A DNA stretch of 64,000 nucleotides from Diadema setosum (GCF_964275005.1 NC_092689.1:8513200-8577199), one strand, 5' to 3'; shown: positions 35,055-47,760, counted from the stretch's first letter. Notes: a model not told the origin generated them from the letters alone. A program made the numbers and translations.

Positions 35055-36047
35055 ATGTACACAGTGAGTATCAAAAAAAAAAAGAAGAAGAAGAAGAAGA
35101 AGAAGAAGAAGAAGAAGAAGAAGAAGAAGAAAAGAAGGAAATCCAACTTTGAAGGGCTACTAAGTCACAATCGTCAGCTATGGAGAGCGCAATGTCGGTT
35201 GTGAGGGAATTCTTCCTCTTTCCATTGATACCTAATTACGTTGACAAATAATGTCACGCATGACTGAGCACATGAACTTTAAAGACAGCAATGGCAAATG
35301 GACTTTTTCCAAGTTTGAGTGTCACATGAAGGAACAATGAATGACTCACTGAATGGATGAGATCTGTCAATGAAAGTGATCAAATTAATAAGCCAGCCTG
35401 CTCGAATGCAGGTTTGTGTTTAGGGTTTCTTCTAACCTTTTATGGCCCATAACCTTCAATATGGCCACGTTGTCGATAACTTGGTCACTCCCACAAATGC
35501 TATCCCATTATCCATTCTCTCTTCGCATTCAAGCCATGGTTTGTCGCTGCGAGCTATGTGTTGAACTTGAACAGAGAAAATGGACTGTGTGGGTTGGCCT
35601 TTGTGGGAGTGACCAAGTTATTGGACAGGTGGTCATGTTAAAGGTTATGGATCATAATGTATCATAATGTTAGAAGAAACACTCAACCCAAACCCCTTTT
35701 CCAAAAAAAAAAAACAACCAACAAAACAGAACAAAACAAAACACTGCATTCGTACATGCTGGCCTGTTTTAATATTTAGCCATTTTCATTGACAGATCTC
35801 ATCCATTCAATGAGACATTGTTACTTCATGCGACACTCAAACTTGGAAAAAGTGCAATTTGACGTTGCTGTCTTTAAAGTTCATATGCTCAGTCATGCGA
35901 GACATATGTAAACAATATTGGTATCAATGGAAAGAGGAAGAGTTCCCCTTTCCTTACAACCAACATTGTGCTCTCCATATACCTGATGATAGGAAATGGA
36001 AGCTCTCCAAATTTGGATTACCGCTATTTTTTTTAATACGCACTGTA
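35055..36047. repeat. ~1-kb imperfect palindrome
   Basis: The left arm (about 35055-35497) and right arm (about 35600-36047) are inverted copies around a ~102-bp loop. Matching word pairs include AACTTGGTCACTCCCACAAA with TTTGTGGGAGTGACCAAGTT, GAACTTTAAAGACAGCAATG with TTGCTGTCTTTAAAGTTCAT, GTTTGAGTGTCACATGAAG with ATGCGACACTCAAACTTG, and CTATGGAGAGCGCAATGT with ACATTGTGCTCTCCATAT. Only the left arm carries the (GAA)n tract. Arms are diverged, so the duplication is not recent. Confidence 0.85.
35083..35131. repeat. (GAA)n microsatellite
   Basis: About sixteen GAA units after an A run, within the left arm of the palindrome. Confidence 0.95.
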
Positions 36048-36132
36048 TGCGACAGAGCCTATAGCAAACTTTTTTGCCAATAATTTATCGTGTGGATCCT
36101 GTAAGTTTTTGTTTGTTTCTGTTGTGATGTAA

Positions 36133-36226
36133 TTTAACGCTTTGACATATATCAATGAACTCAAATCATTTTGATGTACTTTAACGCTTTGACATGTATC
36201 ATTGAACTCAAATAATTTTCTGTGTT
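36133..36226. repeat. 47-bp tandem duplication in the intron before exon 1
   Basis: TTTAACGCTTTGACATATATCAATGAACTCAAAT (36133) recurs at 36180 with few changes, ending just before the splice acceptor at 36234. Confidence 0.85.
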
Positions 36227-36250
36227 GTTTGCAGGGGAGTTTATAAGGCG

Positions 36251-36262
36251 ATGCGGAAATGA
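36251..36262 (+). promoter_or_regulatory. Upstream mini-ORF overlapping the main start
   Basis: ATG CGG AAA TGA lies in the leader after the acceptor (TGTTGTTTGCAG, exon from 36235). Its stop overlaps the main ATG at 36259 as ATGA. The arrangement could favour reinitiation or reduce translation of the main frame. Confidence 0.45.
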
Positions 36263-37251
36263 AACGCTTAAGAAGTCTGCCGCTGGAGCCCAAGGGGCAT
36301 AACTTCAGTTTCTATGAGAAGCTCTTGCTCCTCGACTTGATCAACGAGCACGGAAAGGAATTGATCGAGGAGAACGACACGTTGTCGTTCTTTCGCAGGA
36401 CGCGAATCTGGCGAGTCATCCACACGGAGTACAACCGGCAGCAGGGAGTCAGCGAACGGTCCGAGAAGCAGCTCCGGCTGCTCTGGAAGAACTTGAAGGC
36501 GAGATCCAAGCGAGAGTTTCGCCTGAACGCGGCGAAATATCGCGTTCCCGGGAGTCAGATCCAGGACCCGTTACTGCGCAAGATGAACATGATGATAGGT
36601 ATGGACATCTCTGACGATAGCCCGAAACCGCGGCAAATGGCGCCGAGGCCTGGATACGGACATCTCACTGTCGCCAAGGCTCTGACTGCCGCCAGGGCCG
36701 CTCCGTCAACCGCCAGGGCCGCGCCGTCAGCCGCCAGAGCCTTACCATCAGCTTGCTCGTCGAGTGGGCTCCCAACGACGGCTTTGGCTTCTAGGGCAGT
36801 AGTCCGCGTAGAGAAAGCCAGAACGAGTCAGCTTCAGATCGCACGAACTTACAGCATGGCACCATCAACTCAGGTCGGTGATTCGACCTCGCATATGCAT
36901 AACACAATGAGACCCCAAAAAGAGCAGATTGCGACCTCCTCCGCCATTTCCACGCAGAACTTTACTCAGAACAGCGTCGAGCTGAACAGTCCACCTCCCA
37001 TTCTCATTCCGGACGAGCAATATATGCCTGGTCAACATGAGAGCAAGATCTCCGTCGCGACAGTTCCGAATCCTCAAACACATTATGGAGCGGTACCAGA
37101 GATGTGTTCCACCGTCGACGCCGAGCGTGCCGGTGCTGCAGCAGCCGCAGCGACGAAGCGACGCAAGAAAACTGTGCCTAGGAAGGCGCCCTCTGCAGTT
37201 AAACCTGACGCGATCAGCAGCGTGACCAATGATGACGTTATAGCTGTCCAG
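36259..37251 (+). CDS. Myb/SANT gene exon 1 (DNA-binding domain)
   Basis: 331 codons ending GCTGTCCAG/GTAGGA. Contains the whole Myb/SANT-like domain and the 21-bp triplicated Ala-Arg-Ala-Pro-Ser segment at 36688-36750. The exon continues upstream as leader from 36235. Confidence 0.85.
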
Positions 37252-40200
37252 GTAGGACTTTTTTTTCTCTCTCTCTCTCTCTTATTTTTTTTTTTTTTTT
37301 TTGTTGGGAGAGAAACAATATTATAAGTAACATTATCTCGGTAGCGATTGATATAAGAGCCCACTTAATTCTGAAAGTACAGGTACATTGCAATTATTCT
37401 GGCAAAGATGTACAGGATCATTATAAAGAGTTTCATAGCAGAACGAGTTAAGCGCCATTTTTATACATTTAAAAGGAAGTTCATTATCAGACAAAGCAAA
37501 AAAAAAAAAAAAAAAACCTTTTCAATGATACCTCACTTGTTGCATAATAAGAACGTTGTTTCAGTTATGAAAAATATCCCATATTTTCATATTGTTTTCT
37601 TTGTTATTTATGAGGTTTAATCGTAATTATCTCAAGTTTTTTGCGAGAATGGTTTATGGAGTTTGAGTTTGAGTTTGAGTTTATTTATTTTACCACGGTA
37701 AAAAGCTTGCTATCAGCTAAAAGCTGTTTTTCAGCAAGGCCGTGAAATGATAACAAAAACATAGAAACATAGAGTTAACTCATTTTACAATCAAACTTTT
37801 CATAATTTTATGTGAACGTAGTTCCTATTACTTTACCAAGTTAAAAGCTTATGTTTGTCGATTACATTAACTCTTCGAGTTATTGCTATCTCACATTCTA
37901 TGAGTGTAGTGTAAACTAAGATTAAAAAGAAAAGACAATTTTAAGAATTTTGAATGTATATTGTGCTTTGTTCTTGCAAGTCACAACGCCGTCTGCACTG
38001 AAGGCGAACAAAAGAAAACAAATAAAATGATTTAAGCCTTTAATAAAAAAAAACAGCAACCTGTAGTTGATCACATACATGGAATCTGATGAAAACATTT
38101 GACGTAATATCAGTAATACCACTCATACCGTAGTATTTTTGTTTTCGTTGAGTCACATTCTCTCTCTTTATATTCAAATATATATATATATATATATAAA
38201 ATATCCATATGTGTGTGTGTGTTTGTATGTGTCTGTGTTTATGCCAGAAAGTCTATTGATATTGTTTATTTCTTTGTAGGGTTCCAGCGATATTTCAGAT
38301 GACTTTTTGATAAAGAGCGAAGTGGCTGAGGAAGAGGTAAGATACAAATCAAAATCATTTGTTTGTCACTGATTAGACTGAAAAGGAAGTTCATGTACAG
38401 CTAAATGAAAGATACACAAAAAGTGCAGTTAAGATGAAATTTAAAATCCCCCCCCCCCCCCAAAAAAAAAAAACAAAAAAGAGAAAAAAAAAAAGAGAGG
38501 AAAAATAGATAGTCATAGAAGATGTACGTTTTACTCGGGATCACGCCAAATGTCACGAAATAAAGCCGATGAACCATGCTCTTCCAATACAAATGTACCA
38601 GTGGATCGTACATTAGAACTTTATGAATATACTGATTCCCAAATTGCAGCACCTGTTATACCCACCATTCCTTTTCTAAAGTCATTATTTCACAGTCATT
38701 GCAACGCCAGGGAAATCTGCTGTGAAAGATACAGTGTCTTCTTCCGAAATTCATATGGAAAGAAATTCTTAGAAAATTTTGTACACTCAAGAGAATAGAG
38801 AACTCACTGAAGAAAAAATACCTTCTGCTGTGACGATTGCGGCTGCTATGTTATACCGATATTACTATAACTGTTAAACATGTAACCCTTCAGCATTCTT
38901 TATTTTTCTTTTTTATGTTAAAGTTTTGATTACTAATAAACTGTAGCCCATTTGAAGTTTTTGTGTGTATGAGTTTACTCTTAGTAATGTTAACTCCATC
39001 ATGGAGTGGACTTTAAAGGTAACACATAGTTTCCATACGCCTGCAAAAACTGTCGATTTTGTTTCTCTATAATGGATACCTATGCATGAGAAATATGTGA
39101 AATAAGGCTGTGCTGGTACGATTGAAGTTGGATAACGATGAAAATGTGAAATAATTGGCAAAGAAGTACGCCGGCCACCATCACGTTTTGATACGTTCTA
39201 CCTTCCCACTACACTGAATAGGGAGGTCGCTTCAGGAATAAACGTCGGGTACTCCGATCTAAATCATTTTACACTTTTGATCCCAAAATACTTCCCTCCC
39301 CCCCCAAAAAAAAAAAAAATAATAATAATAAAAATAAACACAAAAACATAACATAATATTATGAAAAATGATAACTATCCTGACGGTAAATCACGTCAAC
39401 GAAACAAGTTGTTTATATGGTGTTTATATTTTCCCTGTTTGTCCGAATTCATCGTTAACTCTTGCTAACAATGAAAATCATTATGTGACTGAGCGAACAC
39501 ATTCTCTGATGATACAATGTACTACTGGGTGTAGATAGGGAAGACACTGTAATCTGTCATGATGTCACTGAGTTAAGAGATGATAACTTTTATTTCCTTC
39601 ATTATTTTGAAAGAATGTCGGTGATGTCTCGGATGGCCACACTATAAAAGAAGAAGCAGCTGCTGAGCAGGTGAGACACGAAACTGAAAAATGGTAACTG
39701 TAAGCCAAATCATGCTGATAAACTGCTTTGTGAAGTGACATCGATAAGCTAAATCACACCTCTTCTAAACAAAAGGCTCTTTTGGTATCGGCTATTCTGT
39801 GGGCAATTTTTCACATTATGCTTTCGAGAATCACCATCGTAAATGATTACAAGGTGCAAACAATCGTGCACTAGGCGTATGTCAGAATCGATAGTTTGGA
39901 AATTTGCATCCGTTGTGTTTCTATTAAGTTACCTAGTTTCGCTTTTGCTTGATAGGAAAATAATGACGAATGGCAAGAACTGGCGGAGGTTGATCAGCAA
40001 ACGGACCCGAACGATGAGTCGTTGTCGGGGGCTACAGAGCCATACCAGCAGGCGTCAACGGTGGGACCCGTCCTGCAGAATAATCTACACAACCACATTC
40101 TCATCGGACAGCGCCGCCGGCGACTAACAAGTAGAAAAACTACAGCAGAGCAGAACGATTTCGCCACCAGCTTCCAGCCGAACCCCCACGAAGACCCTGG

Positions 40201-41230
40201 TCGGGTATCTCCGGAAGAGATCGGCGATGTTGCCATGTCGGAGGTTGACACGTTGTCAGGCCAGCCGCCATTAGTGCTTCTGGATGCCCCGGAAGGAACA
40301 CTGGGACATGGGAATGGGGCGTGTGAATGCAGATTGCACGGTTGCGTGGAGTACCATTCTCAGATGATTGAAATGGCCAAGAAAGAGCACGACACGAAGA
40401 TGGCATCTATGCTAATGAAGAGGAAAGTGAGTACCAGGAACGTTATTTTATTAATCTATTTTATAACATGACACCAAAGGTTTTGCCAAGTCTTGTGTGA
40501 TATATAGCCCGGGCTCTCGCTACACGATTGCATATTTCTAACTTTTTAATGAATAACGCAGGTTGGTGAAAACGCTGTCCATGACCATGGTAAAATCTGT
40601 CAATGACGTAATGCTTGTTATTTTAGAAGCCATTTTTTTTTTTTTTTTTTTTTTTTTTGGTGGGATGGGGGGCATGTACTTATTTTCTGTAAATATCATT
40701 TCTACTTTCGGCATCAAAGGCTGAACTATTTTCTGCTGAATTTGAAAAAAAATACCCAGACAAACCTACCCAACAAAAAGGTAGTCATAATTTATTATGG
40801 TTTTAACATGTCGTCTGTCAGTGCCAAAGTAACAGTAATACGCGTGAGAGATAAGGATGAGAATACATGTATACTTAAAGCATCACTCCACTCTGCGGAG
40901 CAAAATGTGAGTGTTAGTGATTGGTGCTCCTCGTCTATCGCTTGATATGTGAAGAGGTCACCACGATGGTATTCCAAAACTTTTTTTTTTTTAATTGCCA
41001 AATTTGAATGAAAATTCTGGTTTGTGTATTGGTTTTCCTCTTCCCCCTCCCTCTCTCCCACCCAGCAAATCATGCAGATCAAACGGCGCGAGCATCTAGC
41101 GAAGATGGAGAACTTCCGGCTGAACAAGGAGATCCTCCGCCTCAAAAAGCGCAAACTTGAGCTGGAGATTAAGAACGGGATGTACCTCGATGAGATGGAC
41201 GATGCATTAGAAGAAAGTAACTTCCACTAG
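36259..41230 (+). CDS. Myb/SANT-like DNA-binding protein (5 coding exons)
   Basis: Coding exons: 36259-37251, 38280-38336, 39614-39670, 39956-40426 and 41066-41230. All junctions are phase 0 with GT/AG sites, giving about 580 residues, a complete frame and TAG at 41228. Residues about 13-95 match the Myb/SANT-like domain of MSANTD-type regulators: NFSFYEKLLLLDLINEHGK, then IWRVIHTEYNR and LRLLWKNLKARSKREF, with Trp at helix positions. Next come a basic/Ala-Pro-rich linker with three 7-residue repeats (residues 144-164) and a low-complexity region. Exons 2 and 3 each encode 19 residues with a sumoylation-like motif (IKSE, IKEE). Exon 4 carries a CECRLHGC cluster. Exons 4-5 end in a long charged coiled coil (MENFRLNKEILRLKKRK). 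Predicted to act in the nucleus as a DNA-binding, probably oligomeric regulator. A 5' untranslated exon lies further upstream. The specific orthologue is not assigned. Confidence 0.85.
38280..38336 (+). CDS. Myb/SANT gene exon 2 (57-nt, IKSE)
   Basis: Acceptor TTTATTTCTTTGTAG, donor GAGGTAAGA. Encodes GSSDISDDFLIKSEVAEEE in phase 0. Confidence 0.8.
39614..39670 (+). CDS. Myb/SANT gene exon 3 (57-nt, IKEE)
   Basis: Acceptor CATTATTTTGAAAG, donor CAGGTGAGA. Encodes NVGDVSDGHTIKEEAAAEQ in phase 0; same length and layout as exon 2. Confidence 0.8.
39956..40426 (+). CDS. Myb/SANT gene exon 4
   Basis: Acceptor TCGCTTTTGCTTGATAG, donor AAAGTGAGT. 157 codons beginning ENNDEWQELAEVDQQTD and ending MASMLMKRK. 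Contains a basic RRRRLTSRK patch and the cysteine cluster CECRLHGC. Confidence 0.85.
41066..41230 (+). CDS. Myb/SANT gene exon 5 (coiled coil, stop)
   Basis: Acceptor CCCTCTCTCCCACCCAG. 54 codons beginning QIMQIKRREHLAKMENF and ending EESNFH then TAG; charged helix with regular Leu/Ile spacing. Confidence 0.85.
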   Translation, partial: QIMQIKRREHLAKMENFRLNKEILRLKKRKLELEIKNGMYLDEMDDALEESNFH

Positions 41231-41264
41231 AGTGAAATCCAAAAGGGAAAAGAAAAGAGAGACA

Positions 41265-41270
41265 AATAAA
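41265..41270 (+). terminator. Poly(A) signal AATAAA
   Basis: AATAAA 34 nt after the TAG of the Myb/SANT gene. A second AATAAA lies near 41396, so alternative ends are possible. Confidence 0.6.
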
Positions 41271-42773
41271 GCAGAGTTAGATGTTCGTCTGTGCGTTCAT
41301 GAGTGAAAAAGCATAATGTTGAAGAAGTCTGTGGTGAAAAATGAAGTATGTATGAAACTTTGCACCTTACCGAGTAGCATGATGGCTTTGAGGTGAATAA
41401 ACTTAATTAAATGAAAGGGGCAAAATAAGTAGGAAAGCTTTTGTTTTTGCTTCGTTTTATCGTCAACACGACTGGAAGGGTGAATAAGCATGGTTTGGAG
41501 AGATTGAAAATAGAATGCTTGTTGACAAGGCAGAAAACACCATTGAACAGAATGACTTCTACTAAACAAAATGAGGGGAAAAAAAAAAAACTTTTTTCAC
41601 CTTCCGCATTTGACTGACAACCCCCAAATGACAATACTGTATGTAGTTGAATCATCTAGTTTATAATCACCATCTCAATTGTATAAATTAATTTATTTTC
41701 AACTCACGTGCAAAATGTTAAGAATACTCACTAATTGCACTTGTCACTTTCGTCGATTAGTCTGCCTCTTTTGTTTTCATTGCATTCGGACGGCATTTTC
41801 CTGGACAACTTAATACAGTGTTGCTAGAAAAGTGATGTAGGCAGTCATGCGTACACGTAGCTTGCATAAGTGGGTGAATTTTGAGTTCCAGTTAACGGCG
41901 GACTTGGTTAAGTATTCCGTATCGAATAAGTTTATTTCAATATGAACACACTGGGATCAGCATAACGTGATTGGAAGGCGCTGAAAAAAACAACAACAAC
42001 AACAATGAACAAGTATGTTTACTTTTGAAGTACCTTGCAAATTAAATTCAGCCTAAGTTTAAATCAAGTATTTTCTTTGATTTTATAGTCAGATTGGACT
42101 TACGCAGTTTGATTCTGCATGACAAAACAAGTACACGAATTACATTGCAGAACAAAGCAAATGCACAGCTTGTATATTTTGTTCGTAAAAATAAATATAT
42201 TATTAAAAGTTGTGCAATAATTATCCACAAACTCATGATGATGTAAACTCGATGATAACACCTCAGAAATGGTAAGGGGGAACATTCCTTCGATGGAACG
42301 ACGAGTGGACTGCATTAATCAAGTCTGAAAGTCAAAACTGCAAACTGCATACCAACTGGAATATCATCATAGACATTTCGATGTTCTGAAGACTATGTGC
42401 AATTAGGAAAGCAGCGCATCCCTTTATAACTTATTTATTTAACTTCCGGGGATGTAAGAAAAACGAAACACAAATGAGCAGAAATGCACCGTGTAGGGCC
42501 TGTTTTGCAGTGTTGCACAAACGTATCAAATAAGCTTTTGTTTGTTTGTTTATTCTCATTTCCATCTGAGAAGATGACTGGATAGCCCATATTCAGCTGC
42601 ACTAGCTGGTCCTCCAACTGAAATTTATTACTCATGTATTCTGTGTAGAATAATAAAAATGCCTGATTCAAAGGGCCAGTGTGTGTGTAGCATCTCATCA
42701 TACATGCCTTTATTTCACGCATAATTCTTGAGAGCACCTGAAGAAGTTTGTCTCTATACTACTATACCTTATA
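41271..42773. other. Non-coding, probable 3' flank of the Myb/SANT gene
   Basis: AT-rich, with an A run at 41579-41590 and (CAA)n near 41990. No gene or repeat family was recognised. Confidence 0.4.
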
Positions 42774-42938
42774 CAGTGGCGGATCCAGAGGGGGGCGCAA
42801 CCGGCGCACGCCCCCCCCCCCCCTTATTTTTTGTTAAAAACAAAAGAAATAAAAAGAAAAAAAATGAAATGAAACTCGGACGTGGCACCAGAAATATTAG
42901 TAACGCCCCCCTTTACAGAATTCCTGGATCCGCCCCTG
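42774..42938. mobile_element. Short TIR element, CAGTGGCGGATCCAG ends, TTATA duplication
   Basis: Begins CAGTGGCGGATCCAGAGGGG and ends CTGGATCCGCCCCTG. It is flanked by TTATA at 42769-42773 and 42939-42943. Same family as 26736-26924. The ends resemble hAT-type elements with 5-bp duplications; the superfamily is inference. Confidence 0.8.
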
Positions 42939-43534
42939 TTATAAGTATAGTTGTCACTTGCATAACACGTGGAAGTATCAAGAATGCAACATACCTAGTA
43001 CATCTTCTGTGTCGGCGCAGTTTCACTCAAATCAAACTGTGATATTCACAATCTTCATTATTCTCATCTGTGAATCATTATAGACACCACTTTTTCATAA
43101 TTTATTAAAGCCGCACTTTTACTTGCCAAGTTGATATCCGTGTTACATTGTTTGTCTTAATGAATATGGAGTACTTGCGTAGACACAGTGCTGAGCGTGA
43201 TTTCACATAGAAAAATGATTTCATTTGTGTCCTTACCACTGACGTGGACAGTAATTACAATGCTGTGTCATCAGAAAAGTGAAGTTGACTTCTTTAATGC
43301 GCTTGTTTAAATGACGCTGAACAATCCAGTAGTTTTCAGAATTACTCTGCTTTTCACATGATTCAAATTTGAGCATGTGAAGTTAGTGTAGCTATAAATA
43401 CACATACATTTCCACTTGGTACAGGTGTAACACAAAATGTATACATTGTACCACAGTGATGACACTGAATTTAAAATGTGTAATTTACTCACACACGCGT
43501 ATTTGTTAACAAATGTAAGTTTTCCTTTTGAAAG

Positions 43535-43535
<1 letters not shown>

Positions 43536-43616
<81 letters not shown>
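43536..43616. repeat. (TA)n microsatellite
   Basis: Nearly uninterrupted TA array of about 80 bp. Confidence 0.95.
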
Positions 43617-43619
<3 letters not shown>

Positions 43620-44440
43620 TTTGTATTTGTACGTGCAACGAGACATAATGTACATTCTGGGTGCCTTAGGTCTTATACCAGTAGCTAACACTTAGTGAAT
43701 TTCTAATCACCTTCCCAGTGTAACAGCCCAAACCTCTGTTTGTTTGTTTTTTCTGTGCAATTCCATTCCATGTTCAGATTTGTCTTTAAGAGAAAGAGAG
43801 AGGGGGGGGGGTGCAGTAACAGTTTTATCAAAATTTAACATAGGGATTTTGTTGTGTGATGTATCACCTTGCAAATAAATTTTCACTTTCATACTTTGAT
43901 AAAATTAAAATGAAATTATTGTTTGGTAGTGATCATTCTGCTAGGATTTTTAGGAAAGGGTAACAGGTGCCCTATGTTATTGACCTGAAATAATTATGCT
44001 TTTATGGTTAATATTTTTGTAAATGTACTGTACGTGCCACTGACAGAGCTGTGAGGTGATGACATTACTTCATCAATTCTACATTTGTCGTTACATTGTA
44101 TAATACCACTGTTCTTCTTCAAACATCACAAACTTCTATATTCAACAATCATTTTTTGCAATTCAATTCAATTCAATTTTGTATCCATTTTGCTGAACCT
44201 TTACTTTGCCTGTTGGATTAATCTCTAACATGAATGAACACAAATTGGGATTTTGTGATGAAACAGTAACCACATCCCTTGCCATCTCTACTTTTAATGT
44301 ACTGAGTTACATCTAAATCGTAATGACTCGTTTGTGTAAAATATCACTCTCACCCTCAATCCTGAAACTATTTTTATACCACATCTCTTCCTATCTCACA
44401 GATGGACAAAAAAACACACAATATGCAAATGAAAGCAACA

Positions 44441-44446
44441 TTTATT
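44441..44446 (-). terminator. Poly(A) signal AATAAA with GU/U-rich element
   Basis: Minus-strand AATAAA followed about 25 nt later by GTGTGTTTTTTTGTCC, a typical downstream element. A good candidate distal 3' end for the BTBD10/KCTD20 homologue. Confidence 0.5.
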
Positions 44447-47400
44447 ATAATCCAAGGCCTCTTTGAAATACACATTCAGGAAACATGAACCATGATACAT
44501 CATGAATGAATAAAGGTGTATCCATTAAAGACAAACATACAAACAAACATACATACTTAGATGGACTTTCGGACACTGAGGAGTTGCTTGAAGCATGTCA
44601 GAACATGAACACATCTAACAAAATCCACGCGAGTGCAGTGAACTAACAACTTTTTTTTTTTTACAAAAAAATGATCCAATACTTCAAAAGTGTACGCAAA
44701 TCTTGTAATAATTTGTTATTTCACCTTCATTTCATTCTTTCTTTTTGCTGCAGACAAAAATATCTGGATAATACATTCTGTTCACTGTCTGTAAACCAGG
44801 CTATCTGAGAACGATCAATACACTCCATAGTGTAACGAAATCAATGTAGTAAAGTCAAGCAAAGGTGGACAGTAAAATTCCCTTATGCCAAGTTCTTGTT
44901 CTTTATAAGTTTACATCGATCAGTCTGCATTTGACATTGCTCTAGATTCCCGAGTGGGATCCGTTATTAATTTCCTCCTTAAATCATCCCAAGGGGAGGG
45001 TCTTGGGAGTCTCAGAACCCTGATACATGAAAATTCAGACCTTCATATTTTCCAATGTCAGTGTTTGACAGCACCAAAATATCACACCGACACCAGTAAC
45101 CTACACAAGCTAGATGCCATTATTTATAACATCAGAACAAAATAACTTTTACAGCCATAATACAACATACATTATCAGGAAATTATTAATGACCAGAAGA
45201 GCCCATCTCGTGTCATGTTCATATACTGTGCATGACTCACACTTTAGGAAGATCTTTGTGCATCTTGTGAAGAGCGGATGGAAATTTCAGACTCGTAATG
45301 CAAAGTGAGCATCGGGTGTGGTGCTTGGAAGGTACCACCCACCATAGAGTCTTTCGGGGTGCAACAGGGCAGTGTCTTATAATCCCCACGACTCTTCTGT
45401 TTTGTTTTGTTTTTTCTGCCTTGACCTTGCCGTGAACCTGGACAGACAACCAATGAATGTCGAGTCCTGACTTTGCAAATAAGAGCGTACATTTTGATGT
45501 GTGTATACTTCTGTTTCACCAGCTTCCAGCAGCAGCTATGAGTCAGAGTTACACATTGACAAAAATTTGTATATTTATGTTTTGTACAAAACAGTGACAA
45601 AAATCAGATATTCAATTGATGCTCACACTCAAATGGCATCTGAAACATATTCAATATCACAAGAGAGATATAAGTAAAATGTACAACATCTCTCTACTGG
45701 CACAAACACTCACAGGTATAACACATGAATGAAAAAAGTGGAACAAAATCATAGATGACCTGACAGAATACTTCAGGTGCTAAAGTCGATCAAAGGAAAC
45801 AAAAATTCATCTGGAAGAAAAAAACAAATGCATTTCAAGCTGAGATGTCAGTTCATCGTTCATCTGCAATGTTGTGCATTGTTACACAATCCATACATGC
45901 ATTGTATGACAGCAGTTCACTATCACTATAATCTACCACTGTACCACTTCCAGCCATTGTACAAACTATGGAGATGTACACCTTTACACTACCAAAACAA
46001 GCAAGAGCCTGTGTTCACTGCAGAATAGCTTCAATCACTAAAATGATAACTTCTGATCACTAAGACAAGGCAAACAAAGTCCACCGATCTAATTCATTGA
46101 AAAAAAAAATGACCTGTGTTTCTCGATTTTCCTTCCTCAGAAAGAAATTTTGAACTAATCACTCAGTGAAAATTAAACTCAACATGCAATGAATGGTGGA
46201 AAAGTGTATTTATGGGCTTTCATTTGCGTCAACCATAACAAATCCACAGCTAAACATTTCATTATGACTGGAAAAAAAAAATGAGAAGAAAAGATGTTGC
46301 ATGATGATGACAGACAATGATAATTCAGAACAGATGCCTCATACTCAACCTGGGTCTCACTTTATCTACCCCCCACAGCAAATAAACTAGTCTACTACAG
46401 AAGAATACATGGTATTCCTCTCTGACCAATGACAACTGAGTACAGCTTTATGGCAGGACTGTGGACACCTCTAATCCTAATCATTCTATTGCCTATACTT
46501 ATGCTGCACGACCCAGGTCATTCATTCAAAGTAGCCAGCGGTCACTTGTGTATTCTCCTCTAGCAATTTGAACAAAGGAAAGCGGCCAAATGTAGCACAT
46601 CACAAATATCAGTACGTGGTTTTACTGTGAATTGTGCATTGTATGCCATCATGTTAAATACATACATTATGTAGTGTAAATCTAATGAGCTGTTGATACT
46701 TTGATGCATCGATGAATAAAGCTCTCTAGAGTACCGATACGTGTTCCTTGCGCACACAGTCAATTAGTCTCATTGTTCATATGACATCATCTTGAAGAAA
46801 ATGATTTCATGACAACATTGCTTGCGATCAACCTCTGCTGCCATACTACAGACAACTATGAATACACACTTCAGGGGTCGAAGGTCAATACAACATTTCA
46901 AGCAGTTCTGACTTGCAGTTCAAAGCACAGACCAAAATTAGGCAGAGCGAAATGGAGAGTTGCTGGCAGAATTAGGTGGGTCCTGTCCTTCGTAGGTAGG
47001 ATGGCCAAAATATAAAGGTAACAACTTGCACTTTATGTGCATGGTTCTGCTAAGCATATGACAAGCCTACATGAAATGCTCTCAATACAGTAGACACGAG
47101 TTATGAAATGCTATTTTCTGCATCAGCCATTGGATCTTTTGCAGTGAAACTCTCCTGAACACACAGAGACTTCTCCACAAAATGTAGATACGAAAAATGT
47201 TTTATTAATAAAAGTTAGTGAGGCAAAGAGTGGCATACCGGTATATAGTGTAAAAACGACATTGCGGCTGCACAACGTGCAGCTAGTGTCAACCAATGTA
47301 CACTCAAATAAACAACAAATATTTACAAGTGAAACATTAATTCCTCCACAAAAAGATATTCACTTCACAGCTCAAGCAATTTGAGAAATCAGGGACACGT

Positions 47401-47634
47401 ATTTGAAAAGTCATTATAGTCGCTTGGTGGCAAAATTAAAAAAGCAAAACAAAACAAAACGAAACAAAACAAAAGTTCAGAATTTCAGGATGACAGGCCA
47501 AGCACAATCATGAACATTGGGGTTGAACTGAGGTCATGCAGAAGCACAAACTGGCAAGCCAACTCCCACCCAGTATACTTAAAAACTACTACATTGTATT
47601 CCGGTTAAACCCATCATGTCCTTGACTCATTCTG

Positions 47635-47760
47635 CCTCAGATTTAATCATCCTTCCCTCACTAAATTGGCAACTCTTAATTTGATTGCATATTTCATGTT
47701 GGCAAAAAAAGAAAAGAAAAAAAGGCAGATAGAACTGGTTGAATTTATGAAATCTAAAAA
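47635..47760. repeat. Short dispersed repeat, pair with 58675-58775
   Basis: CACTAAATTGGCAACTCT, a GCATATTTCATGTTGGC-like word, then GAACTGGTTGAAT; all recur in order near 58690-58765. Confidence 0.55.

Noticed and set aside
38550-38798. 82-codon frame within intron 2 of the Myb/SANT gene
   Set aside because: No splice sites or domain support; AT-rich, probably chance.
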